Source: Micromonospora sp. WMMD1155
GTDB taxonomy: Bacteria > Actinomycetota > Actinomycetes > Mycobacteriales > Micromonosporaceae
Direction: 5' to 3'
Assembly: GCF_029581275.1 (NCBI RefSeq)
Contig: NZ_CP120742.1
Location: forward strand, 1,028,501-1,092,500
DNA: 64,000 bases
The notes under the pieces are model-generated. The model was given only the letters and a program-made list of their open reading frames with translations. It made no database searches and was not told the DNA's origin. How positions within the stretch are numbered: position 1 is the stretch's first letter; the number at the start of each line of letters is the position of its first letter. The position numbers and the translations under genes were made by a program. This document shows, piece by piece, positions 1-9,717 of the stretch.

Positions 1-182
1 GTCGTCGCGGCGAGCGCCGCGCCGGAGGCGGGCGGCGACTCGGCCGGGGCGGTGGACGTGCCGGTCAGGGCGGCGGGGCCGGCGAGGATGCCGACAGGTG
101 TGCGGTAGTTCACCAGTTCGTCGGGGCCGGCGGCGGCCTCCGGGTGCGGCGCGGGCAGGGCCCGGGACTCGGCAGGCGTCAC
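1..182 (-). CDS. Unknown protein, N-terminal fragment cut by the window edge
   Basis: A GTG start at 180-182 opens a minus-strand frame of about 60 codons without a stop, running off the left edge. The visible residues are rich in Pro, Ala and Gly with a short hydrophobic patch (YRTPVGILAGPAAL). I recognise no family. It would be transcribed divergently from the lipoprotein at 338. Support is an open frame with actinobacterial codon use, so the call is tentative. Confidence 0.4.
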   Translation of the reverse strand, partial: MTPAESRALPAPHPEAAAGPDELVNYRTPVGILAGPAALTGTSTAPAESPPASGAALAAT

Positions 183-287
183 AGTCGGCGGAGTCTACCG
201 GAGCAACGAAAAAGCACTAAAGCCCCGGTGTGGTCCAATGTGGCGAGTTCGGCGGCGGGCAACTGAGGGTTCGCGTCGGACATCTCG

Positions 288-293
288 TACTAT
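288..293 (+). promoter_or_regulatory. Possible -10 box (TACTAT) for the lipoprotein gene
   Basis: TACTAT matches the TANNNT form of actinobacterial -10 elements and lies about 45 bases before the chosen GTG start. No convincing -35 is visible. The site sits in the divergent spacer between the two first genes. Confidence 0.3.
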
Positions 294-337
294 GGCGCTT
301 TCCGACAGCGACGGTGAAGCGATCGGGGGCGGGCCAG

Positions 338-1534
338 GTGACTCCAGGCCGTCGGTACGGCAGGGCGCTTCCCGTCCTGCTCAGCGCGCTGCTGGTCAGC
401 ACGGCCTGCGGCCCGGTGGCCGAGCGGAAGTCGCAGGACCTGCGGGTCGGGTACGACACCCTGGACGGGGCGTTGGCCGTCTGGCCGCCCCGGGGTGACC
501 TGTCGGCCGACGCCACGGCGACGACAGCCGTCACCCGGGCCGTCCGCGACTGGCGCTCACCGGACGACGACCGGGCGCACCTCCCCTCGTCCGGCATCCT
601 CTTCTCCGGTCGGGTGGACAGCGCCCCGTTGGCTCTGGTGGCCGCCGACGTGCCCGGTGAGAGCGCCTCCTGGCTGCTGCAACTCACCCGCGACGGCGAC
701 CGGTACGCGGTGACCCGCGCCACCGAGTACACCGACCCGGGTTACCTCGTCTACTCCGACGTGCTGCCGGTGCAGACCGCGGCCGGCCGGCGCTACCTGG
801 TCTCCGCTCGGGTGCAGACGCTGGTCGGGCCGCAGGATCGAACGTTGGCCGTGGCGGACGGTCTCAGCGCGCCGGTGGAGGTGCCGTCCTGCACGGCCGT
901 CGGGGTGACCGCGACCCTGCGCAGCACCGAGTCGCTGCCCCGGGGCCGGGCCGCCGACCGGCTACTCGACCTGGGCACCGGCACCGTCGATCCGCGTTAT
1001 CCGCTGGTCCGCGACGAGTCGGGCACGGGGCGGCGGGCACTGACCGGCCTGGACACCTGCGTGTTGGCCGGGGACCGTGGCCCGTTCGGCAGCATCCCGC
1101 GCCGGATCGGCGACCGGGACGCGCCGCGTTCGGTGCCGACGTCCTGGCCGATGGCGAAGCTCACCGTCCGCTCGCTCGGCGAGGTCGCCCTCGGAGGTGG
1201 CGAGGCAGCCGAGTTGCAGCAGCTCAGCTGGGACACCGACGCCGGGGCGATGACCGCGGTGGTCTACCGACCGGCCGACGGGAGCGCGCCGGTCGTCTCC
1301 CCCGCCGACCGGGCCACCCCGTTGCAGGCGTACCAACTGCCGGTCCCCGGTCAACCGCTCGTGGTGCTCAGCTGGCGGCCCACCCGGGACAGCTCCCTGT
1401 CGGTGCCGCCGGGCACTCCGCTGCTCGTCGAGCGGCCCGGCCTGGCGGTCATCCCCAGCCCGTCCCGTTCCCAGACCTACAGCCTCGCCAACACCGACAA
1501 GACCCACTACCGCTCGGTGAAACCAGCCGACTAA
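338..1534 (+). CDS. Putative secreted lipoprotein, unknown function
   Basis: The protein is 398 aa from the GTG at 338, chosen because a G-rich ribosome binding site (GGGGGCGGG) lies just upstream and the next residues form a signal peptide: basic start, hydrophobic stretch to residue 23, then Cys24 in the context STAC. The lipobox is imperfect because it lacks Leu at -3, but lipid anchoring outside the membrane is likely. The rest is a soluble mixed domain with no motif I recognise. A longer frame open to 230 gives an N-terminus unlike a signal peptide. It converges on dxs with a shared terminator between. Confidence 0.7.
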   Translation: MTPGRRYGRALPVLLSALLVSTACGPVAERKSQDLRVGYDTLDGALAVWPPRGDLSADATATTAVTRAVRDWRSPDDDRAHLPSSGILFSGRVDSAPLALVAADVPGESASWLLQLTRDGDRYAVTRATEYTDPGYLVYSDVLPVQTAAGRRYLVSARVQTLVGPQDRTLAVADGLSAPVEVPSCTAVGVTATLRSTESLPRGRAADRLLDLGTGTVDPRYPLVRDESGTGRRALTGLDTCVLAGDRGPFGSIPRRIGDRDAPRSVPTSWPMAKLTVRSLGEVALGGGEAAELQQLSWDTDAGAMTAVVYRPADGSAPVVSPADRATPLQAYQLPVPGQPLVVLSWRPTRDSSLSVPPGTPLLVERPGLAVIPSPSRSQTYSLANTDKTHYRSVKPAD

Positions 1535-1558
1535 CCCCACCCCGACCCGTACGACGCG

Positions 1559-1592
1559 ACGGCGGGCGTCCCCGGGAGGGAGCGCCCGCCGT
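1559..1592. terminator. Bidirectional hairpin terminator between the lipoprotein gene and dxs
   Basis: A perfect 10-bp inverted repeat (ACGGCGGGCG at 1559-1568, CGCCCGCCGT at 1583-1592) with a 14-base loop lies between two convergent stop codons. There is no T run, as is usual in high-GC actinobacteria. Confidence 0.7.
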
Positions 1593-1604
1593 GCGTTGAT
1601 CGGG

Positions 1605-3551
1605 TCAGTTCTGCGCGGCCGCGTCGCTCGGGGTCAGGCGGTCCGGCGTGGCGTCCAGGCCGGAGATCCAGCCGGTGACGTCGCGCGCCACGTCCTGAGC
1701 GGTCAGGCCCAGGTCAGCGAGGATCTGCGCCCGCGTGCCGTGCGGGTGCCAGTCGGCCGGCACACCCAGGTCCTTCAGCGGCACCCGGACGTCGGCGTCA
1801 CGCATCGCCTGGGCGAGCGCGTCGCCCACCCCGCCGACCCGTACGCCGTCCTCGACGCTGACCACGAGCCGGTGCCGGGCGGCCAGGTCGACCAGCTCCG
1901 CCGGGACCGGACGCACCCAGCGCGGGTCGACCACAGTGACTCCGTAGCCCTGCTCGGCGACCCGGGCGGCCACCTCCATGCCCAACTGGCCGAACGAGCC
2001 GACGGCCACCAGCAGCACGTCGGTACGCGCCGACTCGGCCAGCACGTCGACGGTGCCGACCCGACGCAGCGCCGGAAGGTCCGCAGCGACCGAGCCGGTC
2101 GGGAAACGCAGCACGGTGGGGCCGTCGTCGACGGCCATCGCCTCGCGCAGCTCCTCCCGCAGCGTGGCGGCGTCGCGGGGGGCGGCGATCCGCAGCCCGG
2201 GCACCACCCCGAAGACCGACATGTCCCAGATGCCGTAGTGGCTGGGGCCGTCCGGGCCGGTGATGCCCGCCCGGTCCAGCACGAAGGTCACCGGCAGCTT
2301 GTGCATCGCCACGTCCAGCAGGACCTGGTCGAACGCGCGGTTGAGGAAGGTGGCGTAGACCGCGACGACGGGGTGCAGGCCGCCGAGCGCCAGCCCGGCC
2401 GCCGAGGTGGCGGCGTGCTGCTCGGCGATGCCCACGTCGTACACCCGCTCGGGGTACTTGCGGGCGAGCTTCGCGATGCCGGTCGGCTCGGCCATGGCGG
2501 CGGTGATGCCCACCACGTCCGGGCGCTCGTCGGCGATGGCGAGCAGCTCGTCGGCGAAGACGTGCGTCCACTTCACCGACGGGGCGGCCAGCAGGGCGCC
2601 GGTCTCGACGTCGAAGGCGCTGCTCGGGCCGTGCAGGCAGTCCGCGTCGTCCTCCTCGGCCGGACGGTAGCCGTAGCCCTTGCGGGTGACCGCGTGCACG
2701 ATCACCGGGCCGCCGAAGTTCTTCGCCGCGCGCAGCGCCGCCTCGACCGCCGCCACGTCGTGCCCGTCCACCGGGCCGACGTACTTGATGCCGAGGTCCT
2801 CGAACATGGCCTGCGGGGCGACGGCGTCCTTGATGCCCTTCTTGACCGCGTGCAGCACCTCGTACATCGGCTTGCCGACCAGCGGGGTGGAGCCGAGGGC
2901 GTCCTTGACCGTGTCGAGGACCTTCTCGTAGCCCGGGTTGAGCCGCAGCGAGGAGAGGTGGTCGGCCAGGCCGCCGATGGTGGGCGAGTAGGACCGACCG
3001 TTGTCGTTGACAACGATCACCAGCGAGTTGCCGGCGGTGGCGATGTTGTTCAGCGCCTCCCAGCACATGCCGCCGGTGAGCGCGCCGTCGCCGACCACGG
3101 CCACGACGCTGCGCTGCTCACCCCGCAGGGCGTACGCCTTGGCCAGGCCGTCGGCGTAGGAGAGCGCGGTGGAGGCGTGCGAGTTCTCGATGAGGTCGTG
3201 CTCACTCTCCGCCTGGCTGGGGTAGCCGGAGAGGCCACCGCGCTGGCGGAGCTTGTCGAAGCCGGCCTGGCGCCCGGTGAGGATCTTGTGCACGTACGCC
3301 TGGTGGCCGGTGTCGAACAGGAGCCGGTCGCGGGGCGAGTCGAAGACGCGGTGCATGGCCAGGGTCAGCTCGACCACACCGAGGTTGGGCCCGACGTGCC
3401 CACCGGTGCGGGAGACCTTGGCGATCAGGAAGTCCCGGATCTCGGCGGCGAGGACGTCCAGCTCCTCGCCGGACATCCGCTTGACGTCCTGCGGACCGCG
3501 CACCGTCCCGAGCAGCCGGCCGTGGTTGGCCGTGTCCTCTTCAACACTCAT
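1605..3551 (-). CDS. dxs: 1-deoxy-D-xylulose-5-phosphate synthase
   Basis: This TPP-dependent enzyme condenses pyruvate and glyceraldehyde 3-phosphate, the first step of the MEP isoprenoid pathway (the product also feeds thiamine and pyridoxal synthesis). The 648 aa length is normal. Visible are the TPP/Mg motif GDGALTG (about 154-160), the transketolase pyrimidine-binding region ([18 protein letters not shown]) and the C-terminal transketolase domain. It is the last gene of a minus-strand run permease-methyltransferase-anmK-dxs, 82 bases after anmK, so it may also have its own promoter. It matches the position of dxs1 in mycobacteria. Confidence 0.97.
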   Translation of the reverse strand: MSVEEDTANHGRLLGTVRGPQDVKRMSGEELDVLAAEIRDFLIAKVSRTGGHVGPNLGVVELTLAMHRVFDSPRDRLLFDTGHQAYVHKILTGRQAGFDKLRQRGGLSGYPSQAESEHDLIENSHASTALSYADGLAKAYALRGEQRSVVAVVGDGALTGGMCWEALNNIATAGNSLVIVVNDNGRSYSPTIGGLADHLSSLRLNPGYEKVLDTVKDALGSTPLVGKPMYEVLHAVKKGIKDAVAPQAMFEDLGIKYVGPVDGHDVAAVEAALRAAKNFGGPVIVHAVTRKGYGYRPAEEDDADCLHGPSSAFDVETGALLAAPSVKWTHVFADELLAIADERPDVVGITAAMAEPTGIAKLARKYPERVYDVGIAEQHAATSAAGLALGGLHPVVAVYATFLNRAFDQVLLDVAMHKLPVTFVLDRAGITGPDGPSHYGIWDMSVFGVVPGLRIAAPRDAATLREELREAMAVDDGPTVLRFPTGSVAADLPALRRVGTVDVLAESARTDVLLVAVGSFGQLGMEVAARVAEQGYGVTVVDPRWVRPVPAELVDLAARHRLVVSVEDGVRVGGVGDALAQAMRDADVRVPLKDLGVPADWHPHGTRAQILADLGLTAQDVARDVTGWISGLDATPDRLTPSDAAAQN

Positions 3552-3633
3552 GACCGGAGAGTCTATCGGCCCGGTGGTACTCCGCAGCCCGGGCCGAGCC
3601 CGGCGTACCCACGCCCACGGGATGACTGCCTGA

Positions 3634-4794
3634 TCAGGGCCGGATCCGCAGCCGCCGGGGTGGTTCGGCGGGACGGCCCGCGTACGTCGGCCCGGCGGGT
3701 GTCCAGGACCCCAGCACCGCGCCTCGGGCGGCGCCGGTCACCGACGGGATCGACCCGGGCAGCCCGTGCCAGGACAGCCAGCCGAGCAGCGCGAAGGCGT
3801 ACGCCTCCTTGGCCTGCGCGGGGACGCCCAACTCGTCGGTGCCGCGCAGCCGCCACCGGCCGTCGCCCAGGGCGGCGAGCCGCCGCAGCAGGGTGGGGTT
3901 GCGCACCCCACCACCGGCGGCGATCACCTCGGTCACGCCGTGCCTGTCGCACTCGGCGGCCACCACCCGCGCGGTCAGCTCGGTCAGCGTGGCCAGCAGG
4001 TCGTCCACCGGCACCGGCGTGTCCAGCGCGGCGAGGTGCCGGTCCAGGTAGCCGGCGTGGAACAGCTCCTTGCCGGTGGACTTGGGCGGGACCGCCGCGT
4101 AGTACGGCTCGGCCAGCAGCGCGGCGAGCAGCCCGGGATGCACCCGACCGCCGGCCGCCCGCGCGCCGTCGATGTCGCACGGCTGGTCCAGGAAGCGGCG
4201 GGCGGCGGCGTCCAGCAGCGCGTTGGCCGGGCCCACGTCGTACCCGAGGACCGGTGCCCCCGGGGCGACCACGGTGAGGTTGGCGATGCCGCCGAGGTTC
4301 AGTGCCGCGCGCGGTCCGGCGGCGGCGTCGAGCAGCAGGGCGTCGAAGGCCGGCACCAGCGGCGCGCCCTGCCCGCCGACGGCGATGTCCGCCGAGCGCA
4401 GGTCACCGAGCACCGGTACGCCGACCCGGGCGGCCACCCGCGCCACCGCGCCCAGTTGCAGGGTGCCCAGGGCCCGGCCCTCGTCGACCCAGTGGAAGAC
4501 CGTCTGGCCGGGCGAGACCACCGCGTCGGCCCGCCCACCGGCCAGTTCCAGGCCGATCGCCGCCGCGTCGGCGAAGACCTCGCCGAGACGGTTGTCGAGC
4601 CGGCAGACGGCCTCGACGGTGGTGGTCGCCGGGGGCAGCAGCGCCGCGATCTCGGCGCGCAACTCCTCGTCGTAGTCCAGCCCACGGTGGCCCAACGGCC
4701 GCAGCCAGAGGGTGTCCCCCTCGACGTCGAACTCCGCCGCGACGACGTCCACCCCGTCGTACGACGTCCCGGACATCAACCCGACGATCTTCAT
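3634..4794 (-). CDS. anmK: Anhydro-N-acetylmuramic acid kinase
   Basis: AnmK phosphorylates and opens 1,6-anhydro-MurNAc released by peptidoglycan turnover, giving MurNAc-6-phosphate for recycling. The 386 aa protein has the ATP-binding signature [10 protein letters not shown] at 7-16 (family MSGTSxDGxD), the sugar-site segment [11 protein letters not shown] and the C-terminal [12 protein letters not shown] loop. It starts 13 bases after the methyltransferase stop, so the two are probably co-transcribed. No etherase gene (murQ) lies nearby. Confidence 0.95.
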   Translation of the reverse strand: MKIVGLMSGTSYDGVDVVAAEFDVEGDTLWLRPLGHRGLDYDEELRAEIAALLPPATTTVEAVCRLDNRLGEVFADAAAIGLELAGGRADAVVSPGQTVFHWVDEGRALGTLQLGAVARVAARVGVPVLGDLRSADIAVGGQGAPLVPAFDALLLDAAAGPRAALNLGGIANLTVVAPGAPVLGYDVGPANALLDAAARRFLDQPCDIDGARAAGGRVHPGLLAALLAEPYYAAVPPKSTGKELFHAGYLDRHLAALDTPVPVDDLLATLTELTARVVAAECDRHGVTEVIAAGGGVRNPTLLRRLAALGDGRWRLRGTDELGVPAQAKEAYAFALLGWLSWHGLPGSIPSVTGAARGAVLGSWTPAGPTYAGRPAEPPRRLRIRP

Positions 4795-4807
4795 CGGGTC
4801 AGGGTAG

Positions 4808-6073
4808 TCAGGCCGTCGGCGGGAGCAGCAGCCCCACCTGCTCGACGTGCTGCGTCATCGGGAACAGGTCGAAGCCCCGCACCGCGGCCAGCCGCCACCC
4901 GAGATCGGCGAAGGTGCGGACGTCCCGGGCGAAGGCCGCCGGGTCGCAGGCCACGTACGCGACCGCCCGCGGGCCGGCGGCGGCCAGTGCGCGCACCACC
5001 GGGGCGCCCGCGCCGGAGCGCGGCGGGTCGAGCACCACCACGTCGACCGGGCCGGTGATCCGTCGACGGGCCAGCGCGGTCTCCACCCGGGCCGACACGA
5101 CCTCCACGGTGGGCAGGTCGGCGAGGTTCTCCCGGGCCGCTGCGACGCCCTGCCCGGCCGTCTCGACCAGGGTCACCCGGCCGGTCGCACCGACCCGCTC
5201 GGCCAGCCCGGCGGCGAACAGCCCCGCGCCGCCGTACAGGTCCCACGCGATCTCGCCCGGCTGCGGGTCCAACAGCTCCAGCACCGCAGCGGAGAGGGTG
5301 CTCGCCGCGGCCGGGTGCACCTGCCAGAACGCGGACGCGGGCAGCGTCCAGTCCCGCCCGGCGGCCACCTCGCGGACCTCGGCCGGCCCGCTCACCGGGG
5401 CGGGCACTCCCTCGCGGATCTCCGTGACCGTGACGTCCCCGCCGGTGCTGGCGACGGTCTCCACCGCCTCGGCGGCCGACCAGCGCGCGCCGGTCGGGCT
5501 GAGCACCGGCAGCTTCTGGATGGCCGGGTGGGCGATCCGGCAGCGGTCGATGGGCACCACCTCGTGCGACCGGTGTTTGAGCAGGCCGGCCCGATCCGCG
5601 GCGTCCACCGCGTAGCGGACCCGGGAGCGCCAGCCGAGCAGCCCGCCGGGCGACGCCCGGACCCGGACGTCGAGCCGGTCCAGCTCGGCGTCGGTCAGCC
5701 CGCCGAGGCGGACCAACTGCTCGCGCACCACGGCGGTCTTCCAGGCCAGTTGCGCCTCCGGGGCCACGTGTTGCAGGTCGCAGCCACCGCAGGCACCCGG
5801 TTTCGCGTACGGGCAGGGCGGCTCGACCCGATCCGGTGAGGCGTCCAGCACCGTCACCGCGTCGGCCCGCACGAACCCGCGGTGCACCTCGGTCACCTCG
5901 GCGATCACCCGTTCACCGGGCAGCGCGTGCCGGACGAAGACGACCTGTCCGTCCACCCGGGCCACGCAGTGCCCTCCGGGGGCGACCGCGTCGACGGTCA
6001 GCTCGACCCGCTCCGCCTCGGCCAGTCCGCGCTCGTCCGGCTCAGCCACGGCCACCGTCTCCCGTCCCGTCAC
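4808..6073 (-). CDS. TRAM-domain class I RNA methyltransferase (TrmA/RlmD type)
   Basis: Probably an S-adenosylmethionine-dependent RNA uridine C5 methyltransferase. The 421 aa protein has an N-terminal TRAM RNA-binding domain (about 20-80), an iron-sulfur-type cysteine cluster (CPYAKPGACGGCDLQH, with a later CRIAHP Cys), a SAM-binding core (WDLYGGAGLFA), motif IV DPPRSGAG and the catalytic nucleophile in YVACDPAAFARDV near the end. The GTG at 6071-6073 has a GGGGAGGG site 8 bases upstream and lies 32 bases inside the permease gene, implying translational coupling. The mycobacterial counterpart is Rv2689c. Whether tRNA or rRNA is the substrate cannot be told from sequence. Confidence 0.92.
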   Translation of the reverse strand: MTGRETVAVAEPDERGLAEAERVELTVDAVAPGGHCVARVDGQVVFVRHALPGERVIAEVTEVHRGFVRADAVTVLDASPDRVEPPCPYAKPGACGGCDLQHVAPEAQLAWKTAVVREQLVRLGGLTDAELDRLDVRVRASPGGLLGWRSRVRYAVDAADRAGLLKHRSHEVVPIDRCRIAHPAIQKLPVLSPTGARWSAAEAVETVASTGGDVTVTEIREGVPAPVSGPAEVREVAAGRDWTLPASAFWQVHPAAASTLSAAVLELLDPQPGEIAWDLYGGAGLFAAGLAERVGATGRVTLVETAGQGVAAARENLADLPTVEVVSARVETALARRRITGPVDVVVLDPPRSGAGAPVVRALAAAGPRAVAYVACDPAAFARDVRTFADLGWRLAAVRGFDLFPMTQHVEQVGLLLPPTA

Positions 6074-8219
6074 CGGCCGGGCCCTCCCCGGGCGGGGCGG
6101 AGACCGGCGCCGTCGGGACCACCGGCGAGTCGGAGGCCGGCGGGGCGGAGGCCACCGGCGGGGCGGAGACCGGCGGCACCGTGCCGCGTGGCCCGCGCGC
6201 CGGTGTCCGGGACAGCGTGGCGTCGAGCCGGTCCAGGTTCTTGCTGGCCGTCGACGCGAGCTGCCACGGCACGCTGACCACCATCACCCCCGGCTCGAAG
6301 AGCAGCCGGCCCTTGAGTCGCAGGGCGCTCTGGTTGTGCAACAGGTTCTCCCACCAGCGGCCGACCACGTACTCCGGGATGAAGACGGTGACCACGTCGC
6401 GGGGTGACTTACGGCGGGTGGAGGCCACGAAGTCCAGGATCGGCCGGGTGATCTCCCGGTACGGCGAGTCGATCACGGTGAGCGGGATGGCCATCTCCCG
6501 CCGCTCCCAGTCGGCCTGCAGGTCCCGGGTGTCGTTCTCGTCCACGTTCACGGTCACCGCGGTCAGCGTGTCCGGGCGGGTGGCCCGGGCGTAGGCGATG
6601 GCCCGCAGCGTCGGCTGGTGCAGCTTGCTGACCAGCACGATCGCGTGGTTGCGGGCGGGTAGCACGGCCCGGCCCTCGTCCGGCGGGGTCAGCTCGACGG
6701 CGATCCGGTCGTAGTGCCGGCGGATGGCGAGCATCAACACGTAGATCACCGCCATCGCGGCGATCGCGATCCACGCGCCGAGCAGGAACTTCGTGACCAA
6801 CACGATCACCAGCACGGTGCCGGTCAGGCCCGCGCCGAAGGTGTTGATCGCCCGGGAGCGGTGCATCCGGCGGCGCGCCTCCGGGTCCCGCTCGGTACGC
6901 AGACGCCGGTTCCAGTGCCGGATCATGCCGGCCTGGGAGACGGTGAACGAGACGAAGACCCCGACGATGTAGAGCTGGATCAGCTTCGTCACCTCGGCCT
7001 GGAAGCCGACGATCAACACGATCGCGAAGAGGGCGAGGAAGCTGATGCCGTTGGAGAAGGCCAGCCGGTCGCCCCGGGTGTGGAACTGGCGGGGCAGGTA
7101 GCGGTCCTGGGCGAGGATCGAGCCGAGCACCGGGAAACCGTTGAACGCGGTGTTCGCCGCCAGGAACAGGATCAGCGCGGTCATTCCGGCCACCACGTAG
7201 AGCAGGATCGAGCCGGAGCCGAACACCGTCTCGCCGAGCTGGGTGGTGACCGTCTTCTGCACGTACCCGTCGGGGCCGGAGACGATCTGGAGACCCGGAT
7301 CCTCGACGAACTGCAGGTGGGTCAGTCGGGCCAGCCAGATGATCCCGACCAGCATGCTCACCGAGATGGTGCCGAGCAGCAGCAGGGTGGTGGCGGCGTT
7401 GCGACTCTTCGGCGCCTTGAACGCCGGCACCCCGTTGGAGATCGCCTCCACGCCGGTGAGCGCGGCGGCACCCGAGCTGAACGTCCGCAGCAGCAGGAAG
7501 ACGAGCGCGAAACCGGTCACGCTGTGCTCGGCCTGGATCACCAGGTCGGCGCTCGGCGCGCGGAGGTCGTCGCCCAGCACGAACACCCGGAACAGCCCGG
7601 TGAGCAGCATCCCACCCATCACGATCACGAAGCCGTAGGTGGGGATGGCGAACGCGGTGCCCGACTCGCGCAGCCCGCGCAGGTTGACGGCGGTGAGCAG
7701 GACCACCGCCAGCACCGCGATCATGACCTTGTGGGTGGCCACGAACGGCACCACCGAGCCGAGGTTGGCCACCCCGGAGGAGACCGACACCGCCACCGTG
7801 AGCACGTAGTCGACGAGGAGCGCGCTGGCCACCCCGACGCCGAACTTCGGGCCCAGGTTGACGTTGGCCACCTCGTAGTCGCCGCCGCCGGAGGGGTAGG
7901 CGTAGACGTTCTGCCGGTAGCTCGCCACCACGGTGAGCATCACCACGACCACCGCGAGGGCGATCCACGGGGAGAACACGTACGCGGAGGCCCCCGCGAT
8001 GGAGAGGGTCAGCAGGATCTCGTCGGGCGCGTACGCGACGCTGGACAGCGCGTCGGAGGCGAACACGGGCAGCGCGATGCGCTTCGGCAGGAGGGTGTGC
8101 TGCAGCCGGTCGGACCGGAACGGTCGACCGAGGAGAAGTCGCTTCACCAGCGAGGTGGGACTGGCCACGAACGCCAAGAGTACGACCACCACGGCGGGAA
8201 CGCGGGGGTGGGCGATCAC
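6042..8219 (-). CDS. APC-superfamily permease, KimA-like (potassium importer candidate)
   Basis: A membrane protein of up to 725 aa with about 12 hydrophobic segments in the first 480 residues, a soluble tail that starts with a USP-like region (ARNHAIVLVSKLHQPTLRAIAYA) and a Pro/Ala-rich end. FASDALSSVAYAPDE near the N-terminus is typical of APC proteins related to Bacillus KimA, a K+/H+ symporter controlled by c-di-AMP. The next genes, read divergently, encode two TrkA/KTN regulators, which supports a role in potassium uptake; this is inference. The reading frame starts at GTG 8219, but GTG 8168 (giving ASPTSLVKRLLLGRPFRSD) fits homologues better. Confidence 0.85.
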   Translation of the reverse strand: MIAHPRVPAVVVVLLAFVASPTSLVKRLLLGRPFRSDRLQHTLLPKRIALPVFASDALSSVAYAPDEILLTLSIAGASAYVFSPWIALAVVVVMLTVVASYRQNVYAYPSGGGDYEVANVNLGPKFGVGVASALLVDYVLTVAVSVSSGVANLGSVVPFVATHKVMIAVLAVVLLTAVNLRGLRESGTAFAIPTYGFVIVMGGMLLTGLFRVFVLGDDLRAPSADLVIQAEHSVTGFALVFLLLRTFSSGAAALTGVEAISNGVPAFKAPKSRNAATTLLLLGTISVSMLVGIIWLARLTHLQFVEDPGLQIVSGPDGYVQKTVTTQLGETVFGSGSILLYVVAGMTALILFLAANTAFNGFPVLGSILAQDRYLPRQFHTRGDRLAFSNGISFLALFAIVLIVGFQAEVTKLIQLYIVGVFVSFTVSQAGMIRHWNRRLRTERDPEARRRMHRSRAINTFGAGLTGTVLVIVLVTKFLLGAWIAIAAMAVIYVLMLAIRRHYDRIAVELTPPDEGRAVLPARNHAIVLVSKLHQPTLRAIAYARATRPDTLTAVTVNVDENDTRDLQADWERREMAIPLTVIDSPYREITRPILDFVASTRRKSPRDVVTVFIPEYVVGRWWENLLHNQSALRLKGRLLFEPGVMVVSVPWQLASTASKNLDRLDATLSRTPARGPRGTVPPVSAPPVASAPPASDSPVVPTAPVSAPPGEGPAGDGTGDGGRG

Positions 8220-8332
8220 CTCCGCTCACGACGACGGGGTACCGTCGGTCCCCGCTCCGCACCCGGACGTGGCAGGCTCGCACTCGGAAGGCCACCGGCA
8301 GCCGGGGGCGGTCGCACCTTGGGAGGGACAGC

Positions 8333-8998
8333 GTGCACGTCGTGATCATGGGGTGTGGCCGGGTCGGGTCGACCCTCGCCCACAGCCTGGAGTCCCGAGG
8401 GCACTCGGTGGCGGTGATCGACCAGGACGCCGACGCCTTCCGCCGGCTCGGCCCCGACTTCGCCGGGATCACGGTGACCGGCGCGGGCTTCGACGGCGAG
8501 GTGCTCCGACAGGCCGGCATCGAGCGCGCGGACGCCTTCGCGGCGGTCTCCAGCGGCGACAACTCCAACATCATCTCGGCCCGACTGGCGCGCGAGACGT
8601 TCGGCGTGTCCCGGGTCGCCGCCCGCATCTACGACCAGCGCCGCGCGCAGGTCTACGAACGGCTGGGCATCCCCACCGTCGCGACGGTGCGCTGGACGGC
8701 CGACCGGATGCTGCGGCACCTGGTGCCGGAGGGCAACGTGGAGATCTTCCGCGACCCCACGAGCACGGTGTCGATCGTCGAGGTTCCCGTGCACAAGGAC
8801 TGGATCGGCCGGTCGGTGCGCAACCTGGAGGACGCGACCGGCGCCCGGGTGGCCTACCTGATCCGCTTCGGCATCGGCACGCTACCCACCGGCTCGACCG
8901 TCATGCAGGAGGGTGACCAGGTGTTCATGCTGGTCAGCGATGACATCGTGGCGACTGTCACGTCGGTGGCGGCGGCGCCGCCGGAAGGGGGGCACTGA
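8333..8998 (+). CDS. TrkA-family potassium regulatory protein, first of two (CeoB-like)
   Basis: 221 aa with an N-terminal Rossmann NAD-binding RCK_N domain (GCGRVGSTLA at 7-16, acidic VIDQD after strand 2) and a C-terminal RCK_C domain (about 140-212). Such proteins gate K+ transporters in response to NAD(H) or nucleotides at the inner face of the membrane. GTG at 8333 is preceded by GGGAGGGACAGC. The second trkA-like gene follows after 3 bases. This pair corresponds to ceoB-ceoC (Rv2691-Rv2692). Confidence 0.92.
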   Translation: MHVVIMGCGRVGSTLAHSLESRGHSVAVIDQDADAFRRLGPDFAGITVTGAGFDGEVLRQAGIERADAFAAVSSGDNSNIISARLARETFGVSRVAARIYDQRRAQVYERLGIPTVATVRWTADRMLRHLVPEGNVEIFRDPTSTVSIVEVPVHKDWIGRSVRNLEDATGARVAYLIRFGIGTLPTGSTVMQEGDQVFMLVSDDIVATVTSVAAAPPEGGH

Positions 8999-9001
8999 GC
9001 C

Positions 9002-9691
9002 ATGCGGGTCGCCATCGCGGGCGCGGGCAACGTGGGCCGCTCGATCGCCCAGGAGTTGATCGACAACGGCCACCAGGTGATGCTCATCGAACGCCAACCC
9101 AAGATGCTGCGCCCGGACCGGGTGCCGGCCGCCGAGTGGGTGCTCGCCGACGCGTGCGAGGTGGCGAGCCTGGAGGAGGCGAACGTCGCCGGCTGCGACG
9201 TGGTGGTCGCGGCGACCGGCGACGACAAAGCCAACCTGGTGCTGTCGCTGTTGGCCAAGACCGAGTTCGCGGTGCCCCGCGTGGTGGCCCGGGTCAACCG
9301 GGCCGAGAACGAGTGGCTGTTCACCGAGCAGTGGGGGGTCGACGTCGCGGTGAGCAAGCCGCGGGTGATGGCCGCGCTGGTCGAGGAGGCGGTCACCGTC
9401 GGCGACCTGGTCCGGCTGATGACGTTTCGCCAGGGTGAGGCGAACCTTGTCGAGATCACCCTGCCGCCGACCGCGCCCTACGTCGGTCAGCCCCTGCACG
9501 CCGTGCCGCTGCCCCGCGACGCCGCGCTGGTGGCGATCCTGCGCGGCAAGCGGGTCCTGGTGCCCAGCCCGGACGACCCGATCGAGGCCGGCGACGAGCT
9601 GATCTTCGTCTGCACAGCCGAGGTGGAGGACCAGGTCCGCGTGGTGGTCCTCGGACCGGACAGCGTCGAGCGGACCCGCAGCTCACGCTGA
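9002..9691 (+). CDS. TrkA-family potassium regulatory protein, second of two (CeoC-like)
   Basis: 229 aa with the same architecture: Rossmann motif GAGNVGRS at 7-14, an acidic residue in LIERQ, then an RCK_C domain ending in DELIFVCTAEVEDQVRVV. ATG 9002 lies 3 bases after the first gene's stop, so they are an operon and the proteins could form heteromeric rings. The partner membrane protein is most likely the divergent KimA-like permease, as no TrkH is in the window. Confidence 0.92.
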   Translation: MRVAIAGAGNVGRSIAQELIDNGHQVMLIERQPKMLRPDRVPAAEWVLADACEVASLEEANVAGCDVVVAATGDDKANLVLSLLAKTEFAVPRVVARVNRAENEWLFTEQWGVDVAVSKPRVMAALVEEAVTVGDLVRLMTFRQGEANLVEITLPPTAPYVGQPLHAVPLPRDAALVAILRGKRVLVPSPDDPIEAGDELIFVCTAEVEDQVRVVVLGPDSVERTRSSR

Positions 9692-9717
9692 CCGACGGCC
9701 GACCGGCCCCGCCTCGC

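Noticed and set aside
1596-4277. 893-codon plus-strand frame across dxs and anmK
   Set aside because: Shadow of two certain genes; composition is artefactual and it ignores their boundaries.
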